Shown: positions 7,843 through 13,317 of the stretch, one piece after another
Layout: each line of letters begins with the position of its first letter
How positions within the stretch are numbered: the stretch's first letter is position 1
Source of the DNA: an uncultured Eubacterium sp.
GTDB taxonomy: Bacteria > Bacillota > Clostridia > Oscillospirales > Acutalibacteraceae
DNA length: 13,317 bases
Direction: 5' to 3'
Assembly (NCBI GenBank): GCA_945979635.1
Contig: CAMFPZ010000005.1
Location: 1 to 13,317, forward strand
Translations under genes and position numbers: made by a program
The notes under the pieces: model-generated
What the model was told of the DNA's origin: nothing
The model's database searches: none
What the model saw: the letters and a program-made list of their open reading frames with translations, nothing else

Positions 7843-7871
7843 ATAATATCATAAATTTTTCCAAATAGCAA
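7843..7871 (-). promoter_or_regulatory. Probable promoter for the 555-residue membrane protein
   Basis: On the minus strand, TTGCTA (7866-7871) and TATTAT (7843-7848) are 17 bp apart; an overlapping TATAAT (7840-7845) gives a 20-bp spacer to the same -35. Transcription would begin about 30 nt before the chosen ATG. It is weaker than the other promoters here, and read-through from the upstream S1-domain gene is possible because no clear terminator lies between them. Confidence 0.5.
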
Positions 7872-7897
7872 TATTACATTCGTTTTTCGCCGGAATG

Positions 7898-8806
7898 TTA
7901 TGAAAATTCTGTTTCTATTCTCTTCATTGCGTTATACGGCGAGTATTCCCATCGGTCGATATGTCGAGAGTCTATGTAGTATTTCAATTCCGGTCGAGTG
8001 GCTTCCTCGTCAAATGCCTCAACAATAACCAGCTTGATTTTCATTCGGCTCGGATTAATTGATTTTATGAAAACAGACACTCTTTGCCCGGGCCTTATTC
8101 CGCTGTACGGCTCTGCAAGACCTGCTAAATTAGGTGCTAATTCAATAAAAACGCCATAGTCCTCAACGCTTCGTGCAATGCCCGTCACGGTTTCGCCCGC
8201 CCTGAAGCACTCCGAGTTTTCCGACCATGTCCCGAGAAGCTCCTTTAGCGAAAAGGTGAGCTTATCGCCCTCTCGTTTTCGTAATACAACCTGTATTATT
8301 TGTCCAACAGCGACTCTCTGCGACGGATGACTGATTCTCGAAACAGAAAGCATATCAATCGGTACAAGCGAATTTATTCCGGCACCTATATCAATAAATG
8401 CTCCGAAGCTCTCGATATGAGTCACTCGAGCGGTAATAATATCTCCAACAGCAAGATTATCTATGTACTCCTCCATACATTCCTGCTGAACATCTCGGCG
8501 TGACAAAACCGCGTAAGGCACTTGAGCATCGTCGTATTCGATGGATTTTATACGAAATACTACAGGCTTGTTCACCTTGCTTATCAGTGCAATATCTCTA
8601 ACGCTTCCGTCCTCAATTCCGATTGCACCCTCGCAGCGAGGAATAATGCCATTAATAATGCCCAAATCAATATGCAAATCGTGCGAATTATCGCATATGA
8701 GCACTCTGCCCTCGATTATCTCACCGCTATGCATAGCCGATACAGCCTCCTCCAGTGAGACAAACTTTCTTTCGGTATACTTGATACCTTCAGGATAAAA
8801 TTTCAT
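7898..8806 (-). CDS. S1-domain RNA-binding protein (ribosomal protein S1-like)
   Basis: This 302-residue cytoplasmic protein has three tandem OB-fold S1 motifs: a divergent one at about 28-104, a well-conserved one at 119-189 (GDIITARVTHIESFGAFIDI, with the typical S-F-G-A-F core, ending in TFSLKEL), and a third at 203-262 (GETVTGIARSVEDYGVFIEL). The C-terminal 40 residues fit no S1 repeat. Proteins of this kind bind mRNA and assist translation or RNA turnover. Bacterial S1 in Proteobacteria has six repeats, and many Firmicutes carry shorter 3-5-repeat versions, so this may be the local S1-like factor or a paralogue. The start ATG is preceded by GGAAGGG. It diverges from the prfA operon across a 124-bp spacer; I found no convincing promoter of its own. 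Domain assignment is firm, exact role is not. Confidence 0.9.
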   Translation of the reverse strand: MKFYPEGIKYTERKFVSLEEAVSAMHSGEIIEGRVLICDNSHDLHIDLGIINGIIPRCEGAIGIEDGSVRDIALISKVNKPVVFRIKSIEYDDAQVPYAVLSRRDVQQECMEEYIDNLAVGDIITARVTHIESFGAFIDIGAGINSLVPIDMLSVSRISHPSQRVAVGQIIQVVLRKREGDKLTFSLKELLGTWSENSECFRAGETVTGIARSVEDYGVFIELAPNLAGLAEPYSGIRPGQRVSVFIKSINPSRMKIKLVIVEAFDEEATRPELKYYIDSRHIDRWEYSPYNAMKRIETEFS

Positions 8807-8865
8807 TACAACCCTTCCTTTTATTCAATATTCAATTTTATGAGCGTTTTATGTTAAATATGTTA

Positions 8866-8894
8866 TTGATAAAGGAAATAATTAGTGCTATAAT
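8866..8894 (+). promoter_or_regulatory. Near-consensus extended -10 promoter of the prfA operon
   Basis: TTGATA (8866-8871), a 17-bp spacer and a perfect TATAAT (8889-8894) are present, with TG at 8886-8887 forming an extended -10 element. Transcription should begin near 8901, about 30 nt ahead of the GTG start at 8931. This is the strongest promoter in the window, fitting an operon of core translation genes. Confidence 0.85.
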
Positions 8895-8930
8895 ATACGA
8901 GATTATAATTTTACGAAGGCGGATGACAGC

Positions 8931-9125
8931 GTGAATATTCAGGTCGGCGACAAACTAATTATGAAAAAACCACATCCCTGCTCGTGCAAGGAGTTTGAGG
9001 TTTTACGCATCGGCGTTGATTTCAAAATAAAATGCCTCGGTTGTGAGCATATCGTCACAGTTCCGAGAAACAAAATTCAGAAAAATATAAAATCCGTTAT
9101 TACATCTAACGCTAACGAAGAATAA
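8931..9125 (+). CDS. DUF951-family small cysteine-containing protein
   Basis: This 64-residue protein matches the DUF951 pattern as I know it from Firmicutes: a short beta-rich domain with KKPHPC (12-17), LRIG (25-28) and KCLGCEH (34-40), then VPR (44-46). Cys17, Cys19, Cys35 and Cys38 could bind a metal such as zinc; this is inferred from their spacing. Its biochemical function is not known to me. The start is GTG at 8931-8933, chosen because AAGGCGG ends 8 nt before it and the conserved domain begins at once. It is the promoter-proximal gene of the operon, 13 nt ahead of prfA, which suggests a link to translation but does not prove one. Confidence 0.88.
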   Translation: MNIQVGDKLIMKKPHPCSCKEFEVLRIGVDFKIKCLGCEHIVTVPRNKIQKNIKSVITSNANEE

Positions 9126-9138
9126 GTGAGGACAGAAA

Positions 9139-10215
9139 ATGATAGACAAGCTTGAAGAGGTTGAAAAGCGATTCGAAGAGGTAAACGAATTAGTTTGCCA
9201 AAGCGAGGTTATCGCTGATATAGATAGGTATACCGCATTAATGAAGGAAATGAAGCAGCTCACACCTATCGTCGAAAAATTCAGAGAATACAAGGCTGCA
9301 AAGGCAACAAACGAGGAGGCTCGCGAAATGCTCGGCGACAGCTCGCTCGACGAAGACTTTGCAAAAATGGTAAAAGAAGAATTCGAGCAGAGCAAGGAGG
9401 ATTTAGAGCGAATAAATGAGGAGCTCAAGGTGCTTCTTCTGCCACGCGACCCTAACGACGATAAGAATGTTATCGTCGAAATACGCGGCGGTGCAGGCGG
9501 CGAGGAAAGTGCACTTTTCGCAGGTGTGCTCTATCGTATGTACAGTATGTACGCCGAATCAAAGGGCTTCAAGACCGAGGTGCTTTCTGCAAGTGAAACA
9601 GGTCTCGGAGGCTATAAGGAAATAAGCTTCAGTATCACAGGCGACGGTGCATACTCGCGATTCAAATTTGAATCAGGCGTTCACCGCGTTCAGCGTGTAC
9701 CCGAAACAGAAAGTCAGGGCAGAATTCATACCTCGACCACTACGGTTGCCGTTTTGCCTGAGGCAGAGGAGGTTGACTTCGAAATCCTCGACAAGGATTT
9801 GCAGGTTGATACCTTCCGTGCGTCGGGTGCCGGAGGTCAGCATATCAACAAAACATCGTCTGCTATTCGTATAACACATATCCCAACGGGAACAGTAGTT
9901 GAATGTCAGGACCAACGCTCACAGCACCAAAACAGAGAAAAGGCTATGCTCGTTCTTCGTGCAAGGCTTCTCAATGCAGAAAGAGCGAAGCAGGATGCCG
10001 CAATCGCGGGTGAGCGTAAGGCACAGGTCGGCACAGGTGACCGAAGCGAGCGTATTCGCACATATAACTATCCCCAGGGCAGAGTATCGGACCACAGAAT
10101 TAATCTAACGCTCTATAAGCTTGAAGCAATACTCAACGGCGATATGGATGAGCTTATTGACGCACTTATTACAGCCGACACCGCCGAAAAGCTCAAGGCA
10201 CAAAATGAAGACTAA
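9139..10215 (+). CDS. prfA: Peptide chain release factor 1 (RF1)
   Basis: RF1 recognises UAA and UAG stop codons in the ribosomal A site and triggers hydrolysis of peptidyl-tRNA. The protein has 358 residues, the usual RF1 length. The universal GGQ motif is at 232-234 within [14 protein letters not shown]; the glutamine is the normal methylation target. The codon-recognition tripeptide is PET (188-190, in [16 protein letters not shown]), the P-x-T form of RF1, as opposed to the SPF of RF2. The N-terminal coiled-coil domain covers about 1-100. The ATG follows GAGG by 7 nt. It is the second gene of the operon, and the next gene begins 20 nt after its stop. The methyltransferase gene prmC, often nearby, is not in this window. 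Confidence 0.98.
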   Translation: MIDKLEEVEKRFEEVNELVCQSEVIADIDRYTALMKEMKQLTPIVEKFREYKAAKATNEEAREMLGDSSLDEDFAKMVKEEFEQSKEDLERINEELKVLLLPRDPNDDKNVIVEIRGGAGGEESALFAGVLYRMYSMYAESKGFKTEVLSASETGLGGYKEISFSITGDGAYSRFKFESGVHRVQRVPETESQGRIHTSTTTVAVLPEAEEVDFEILDKDLQVDTFRASGAGGQHINKTSSAIRITHIPTGTVVECQDQRSQHQNREKAMLVLRARLLNAERAKQDAAIAGERKAQVGTGDRSERIRTYNYPQGRVSDHRINLTLYKLEAILNGDMDELIDALITADTAEKLKAQNED

Positions 10216-10235
10216 ATCAATCAAGGAAAAAGAAA

Positions 10236-11804
10236 ATGGAAACAAGGATTTTATCTACAAGTGAATATGATATTGCCCTTGCAGGTAAAATCATTTCCGA
10301 CGGAGGGTTGGTTGCGTTTCCGACGGAAACAGTATACGGCTTGGGAGCAAACGCACTGAACGAAGAAGCTGTAAAGAATATCTACGAGGCGAAGGGCAGA
10401 CCTTCCGATAATCCGCTCATTGTCCACATCGCAGAAAAGGAGGATATTTATCCTCTCGTAAAGGAGATTACCCCAAAGGCAAAGGCACTGATGGATGCTT
10501 TCTTTCCGGGACCTCTGACAATCATTTTGGAAAAATCAGAAAAAATCGGAGATGTTGTCAGCGGAGGATTAAGCACGGTTGCAATTCGTATGCCTAAAAA
10601 CGAAATTGCACGCAGCTTAATCCAGGCAAGCGGATGTCCGATAGCCGCACCCAGTGCAAACACCTCCGGCTTACCCTCTCCGACAAGAGCAAAATATGTC
10701 ATCGACGATATGATGGGCAAAATTGACGGTATAATCGACGGCGGAGATTGTGAATTCGGGGTCGAAAGCACGGTTATTACTCTCGCGACAGAAACGCCGA
10801 CTCTGCTTCGTCCCGGTGCTGTTACAAAGGAAATGATGGAAGAAATCATAGGCGAAATATATGTTTCGCCGGCTGTACTCGAGGGTATGGCAGAAAACGA
10901 GGAAGCCGCTTCTCCGGGTATGAAGTACAAGCATTATTCGCCTCACACACGAGTTGTTATGGTGCAGGGCACAAAAGAGCAGTACGAGGAGTTTGTAAAC
11001 TCAAGAAAGGACTGCTGTGCACTATGCTTTGAGGAAGATAATATAACCATTCCGAAAATTACCTACGGCAGAGAAAACGACGAGCTTGCACAGGCAAAGG
11101 AACTTTTCGACGCTCTGCGAGAGCTCGATGAACTGGGTGCGAAAAAGGTTTATGCCCGAGCACCGGGAAAAAACGGAGTTGCCATGGCGGTATATAACCG
11201 ACTTATCAGAGCCTGTGCCTTCGACATAATCGACCTTACAAAGCCTTATACAATCGGCATCACAGGACCGACAGGAGCAGGCAAGGGATATATTTGTCAA
11301 AAGCTGAAGGAAAGAGGCTTCAGGATTATCGACTGCGACAGGATTGCAAGAGAGGTAACAAAAAAAGGTGAGCCTGTTTTAGTCGAGCTTGCAAAAGCAT
11401 TCGGAGATGATATTCTGGCTGACGGAGAGCTCAACAGAGGCGTACTTGCACGCAAGGCGTTTGCAACAAAGAAGCAAACAAGGCTTCTCAATTCCATTCT
11501 CCACCCGAGTATTAAGAAAAAATGCGAGAACGAGGCAGAGGGTTTATGCGTGCTGGATGCACCTCAGCTATTTGAGGCAAATATGCAAAATGACTGCTAC
11601 AGGGTTATTTGCGTTCTTGCAAATGAACAGACGAGAATAAAGCGTATTACAGCAAGGGATAATATAACCGAGGAGCAGGCAATGCAGAGAATTTCCGCCC
11701 AGCATTCGGATGATTATTTTCTCGAAAAATGCGACTATGCTATATACAACAACGGCGAAAGCGTTGATACACAAATTGATAATATTTTGGAGGTTATCCT
11801 ATGA
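10236..11804 (+). CDS. Fused threonylcarbamoyl-AMP synthase (Sua5/YwlC) and dephospho-CoA kinase (CoaE)
   Basis: This 522-residue protein joins two enzymes. Residues 1-205 are a YrdC/Sua5 catalytic domain that makes threonylcarbamoyl-AMP for tRNA t6A modification: FPTETVYGLGANA (28-40), KGRPSDNPL (53-61), APSANTSG (138-145) and ESTV (177-180). Residues 227-335 are the Sua5 C-terminal part, with the SPGMKYKHYSP linker. Residues 337-522 are a CoaE domain, which phosphorylates dephospho-CoA in the last CoA step: P-loop GPTGAGKG (344-351), IIDCDRIARE (364-373), LDAPQLFE (440-447), QRISAQ (484-489). The frame is open across the junction with no start codon or ribosome site near it, so this looks like a genuine fusion. 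The P-loop lacks the usual Ser/Thr after lysine (GKGY). The start ATG follows AAGGA by 8 nt; the stop overlaps the next gene (ATGA). Confidence 0.93.
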   Translation: METRILSTSEYDIALAGKIISDGGLVAFPTETVYGLGANALNEEAVKNIYEAKGRPSDNPLIVHIAEKEDIYPLVKEITPKAKALMDAFFPGPLTIILEKSEKIGDVVSGGLSTVAIRMPKNEIARSLIQASGCPIAAPSANTSGLPSPTRAKYVIDDMMGKIDGIIDGGDCEFGVESTVITLATETPTLLRPGAVTKEMMEEIIGEIYVSPAVLEGMAENEEAASPGMKYKHYSPHTRVVMVQGTKEQYEEFVNSRKDCCALCFEEDNITIPKITYGRENDELAQAKELFDALRELDELGAKKVYARAPGKNGVAMAVYNRLIRACAFDIIDLTKPYTIGITGPTGAGKGYICQKLKERGFRIIDCDRIAREVTKKGEPVLVELAKAFGDDILADGELNRGVLARKAFATKKQTRLLNSILHPSIKKKCENEAEGLCVLDAPQLFEANMQNDCYRVICVLANEQTRIKRITARDNITEEQAMQRISAQHSDDYFLEKCDYAIYNNGESVDTQIDNILEVIL

Positions 11805-13201
11805 GTGAAAAAACAAAGCAGCTAAAGGATATGTTGTTTAACAAGAAGGAAAACGGCATTGATTTTATGAGCGATGACGAAACGAAGGAATGCTATGATT
11901 TCTGTGAGGGATATAAGGAATTTCTCGCGGAATGCAAAACAGAGCGTGAGGTTGCTGCTTGGGTAGAGGAGCTGGCACAGGCAAACGGCTATCAACGCTT
12001 CGACGAATTCGGCGAAGCACTGGATCCGGGCGAAAAGGTTTACTATATGAACAGAGGAAAGGCTATCATCCTCTGCGTTAAGGGAAAAAGAAGCATAAAG
12101 GACGGCGTTAGAATTTCTGCCGCTCATATCGACAGTCCAAGACTCGACCTCAAGCAATGCCCTGTTTATGAGCAGGAGGGACTCGGCTTCTTCAAGACCC
12201 ACTACTACGGCGGGATAAAAAAATACCAATGGACAGCAATTCCTCTTTCGCTCCACGGCAGAATTTGCAAAAATGACGGAACCTTCGTTGATGTTCGTCT
12301 CGGCGAGAAGGCAGGCGAGCCGAAATTCTGTATCACAGATATTCTCCCTCACCTAGGTGCCGACCAAATGAGCAGAAAGGCAAACGAGCTTGTTAAAGGC
12401 GAGGAGCTCAATGTTGTTATCGGATCTCTCCCGTTCAAGGATGATGATGAGAGCGAACGCATAAAGCTCAATCTTTTGAATATTCTTTATGAAAAGTACG
12501 GCATTGTTGAGCGTGATTTCCTTTCTGCGGAATTAGAGCTAGTTCCTGCATTTGGAGTTGATGATGTCGGCTTTGACAGAAGCCTCATCGGCGGCTACGG
12601 ACACGACGACAGAGTTTGCTCCTACCCTGCTCTTCAGGCTATTCTCAATATCGACGATGCTCCGGAATACACGGCGATTACTGTTTTGACCGATAAGGAG
12701 GAAACCGGCTCGGACGGAAACACGGGACTGAATTCGTCCTATCTCAAGTATTTCATCGAGGACCTCGCGAGACTGGAGGGCTATGAAGGCAGAGATGTCC
12801 TAAAGAATTCAAAATGTCTAAGTGCCGATGTTAATGCCGCATATGACCCAACCTGGTCCTCTGTTTTTGAGAAAAATAATTCCAGCTTCGTAAACAATGG
12901 CGTTTGCGTAACAAAGTTCACAGGCTCCAGAGGAAAGAGCGGAACCTCCGATGCAAGTGCAGAATTCGTAAGCTGGGTTAAGACAAAGCTCGAGGAAAAT
13001 CATGTTCTATGGCAGACAGGTGAGCTCGGCAAGGTTGACGGCGGAGGCGGCGGAACTGTCGCAATGTATATTGCAAATATGGATGTTGATACAATCGATA
13101 TCGGCGTTCCTGTCCTCTCGATGCACTCCCCATATGAGCTCGTTTCGAAGATTGATGTATATATGGCATACAAAGCATTCCTAACATTCTTCACAAAATA
13201 A
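11801..13201 (+). CDS. M18-family aspartyl/aminoacyl aminopeptidase
   Basis: This is a 466-residue cytosolic metallo-aminopeptidase that removes N-terminal residues from peptides, using two zinc or similar ions. The M18 active-site series is complete: SAAHIDSPRLD (106-116; H109 and D111), GHDDR (267-271; bridging aspartate), TDKEETGSDG (297-306; catalytic E300 and metal-binding E301), SADVNAAYDP (341-350; D343), and SMHSPYE (440-446; H442). Length fits the family (about 430-480). The best-known bacterial relatives act on neutral or acidic residues; specificity is not visible here. A strong TTGGAGG site (11787-11793) lies within the preceding gene, and its ATG overlaps that gene's stop by 4 bp, indicating translational coupling. 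It is the last gene of the operon, followed by a terminator. Confidence 0.95.
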   Translation: MSEKTKQLKDMLFNKKENGIDFMSDDETKECYDFCEGYKEFLAECKTEREVAAWVEELAQANGYQRFDEFGEALDPGEKVYYMNRGKAIILCVKGKRSIKDGVRISAAHIDSPRLDLKQCPVYEQEGLGFFKTHYYGGIKKYQWTAIPLSLHGRICKNDGTFVDVRLGEKAGEPKFCITDILPHLGADQMSRKANELVKGEELNVVIGSLPFKDDDESERIKLNLLNILYEKYGIVERDFLSAELELVPAFGVDDVGFDRSLIGGYGHDDRVCSYPALQAILNIDDAPEYTAITVLTDKEETGSDGNTGLNSSYLKYFIEDLARLEGYEGRDVLKNSKCLSADVNAAYDPTWSSVFEKNNSSFVNNGVCVTKFTGSRGKSGTSDASAEFVSWVKTKLEENHVLWQTGELGKVDGGGGGTVAMYIANMDVDTIDIGVPVLSMHSPYELVSKIDVYMAYKAFLTFFTK

Positions 13202-13217
13202 TCATACACAAAACAAA

Positions 13218-13246
13218 CGCACAGCGAAAATTCGTTGTGCGTTTTT
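13218..13246 (+). terminator. Intrinsic, probably bidirectional terminator after the M18 gene
   Basis: Arms 13218-13228 and 13231-13241 (CGCACAGCGAA / TTCGTTGTGCG) form an 11-bp stem with one G-U wobble in the plus-strand RNA and a very short AA loop, followed by TTTTT (13242-13246) and TCTTG-like bases. On the minus strand the same stem is followed by TTTGTTTTGT, so it could also stop a convergent minus-strand gene entering from the right. Confidence 0.85.
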
Positions 13247-13268
13247 CTTGTAATATAGATTTGGTAAT

Positions 13269-13317
13269 TCAATTTAGATTGCATTTTTCACAACCGAAGC
13301 TGTGCTTTGTGCACTGC
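13269..13317 (-). CDS. Possible C-terminal end of a convergent Cys-rich gene (partial)
   Basis: The last 49 bases, read on the minus strand, are open to a TGA at 13269-13271 and would encode a tail reading QCTKHSFGCEKCNLN. Three cysteines with CxxC spacing look metal-site-like, and the position, facing a terminator that could work both ways, fits a convergent gene. But 15 codons are far too few to establish coding, and other frames are not excluded. Treat this as a hint only. Confidence 0.22.
   Translation of the reverse strand, partial: QCTKHSFGCEKCNLN

Noticed and set aside
7806..7871. A 22-codon longer N-terminus for the 555-residue membrane protein, starting at 7871
   Set aside because: The extension's Ser-Gly-Gly-Gly-Ile codons are the ribosome binding site (GGGAGGTGGGATT) of the ATG at 7803-7805, and the probable promoter overlaps its beginning.
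7878..7901. Short inverted repeat (ACATTC / GAATGT) as a terminator after the S1-domain gene
   Set aside because: The stem is only 6-7 bp, the loop is large and no T-run follows on the minus strand; it also overlaps the S1 gene's end.
8923..8934. Three-codon ORF ATG-ACA-GCG-TGA overlapping the GTG start of the DUF951 gene
   Set aside because: The ribosome-binding-like GGCGG directly abuts the ATG, leaving no spacing, while it is well placed for the GTG. A leader peptide of three residues cannot be supported.
9003..9428. A 141-codon serine/phenylalanine-rich open frame on the minus strand opposite DUF951 and prfA
   Set aside because: Its composition is the typical antisense shadow of acidic, lysine-rich coding sequence, and it crosses two well-supported genes.
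11822..12352. A 176-codon open frame on the minus strand opposite the M18 gene
   Set aside because: It is antisense to a complete M18 peptidase, without a domain or promoter of its own.
1..13317. Search for CRISPR arrays, tRNA/rRNA genes, insertion sequences, phage or defence genes
   Set aside because: No regularly spaced repeats, transposase or integrase motifs, or tRNA-like cloverleaf signals were recognised; all large open frames are accounted for by the genes listed.

Overview
The window looks like a chromosomal segment from a low-to-moderate GC Firmicute of the class Clostridia, probably a gut Oscillospirales/Ruminococcaceae-type organism. This is inferred from the gene content (FtsEX with an M23 peptidase, an S1-domain protein, DUF951 next to prfA, a Sua5/CoaE block, an M18 aminopeptidase), from sigma-A type promoters with 17-bp spacers, and from GGAGG-type ribosome binding sites. 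No rRNA or tRNA gene, CRISPR array, insertion sequence or phage gene was seen. Coding density is high and the region is mostly core housekeeping.

Layout: the left two thirds (136-8806) is on the minus strand and the right third (8931-13201) on the plus strand, diverging from an intergenic region at 8807-8930. Minus-strand units, read right to left: (1) a three-S1-domain RNA-binding protein (7898-8806); (2) a 555-residue membrane-anchored protein of unknown function with two similar calcium-loop-like repeats (6138-7805), ending in a strong terminator; (3) a two-gene unit with its own promoter, encoding a GPH-type sugar/cation symporter (4418-5941) and a membrane-tethered unknown protein (3452-4405), ending in a terminator; (4) ftsE-ftsX-M23 peptidase (136-3153), with overlapping genes, a good promoter at 3277-3305, a long 5' leader containing a perfect 17-bp inverted repeat, and a terminator at 69-105.

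The plus-strand operon starts from a near-consensus extended -10 promoter (8866-8894). It reads DUF951 small protein, prfA (release factor 1), a fused threonylcarbamoyl-AMP synthase/dephospho-CoA kinase, and an M18 aminopeptidase overlapping it by 4 bp, then a probably bidirectional terminator (13218-13246).

How the genes fit together: FtsEX is an ATP-driven transmembrane switch that in other bacteria controls a coiled-coil peptidoglycan-hydrolase system, and the third gene here has the expected partner architecture with a complete M23 active site. The right operon groups translation termination, tRNA t6A modification, CoA synthesis and peptide breakdown. The most unusual items are the Sua5-CoaE fusion with its atypical P-loop, the ftsE leader hairpin, and the repeat-containing membrane protein. 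I did not find a convincing wholly new multi-gene system.
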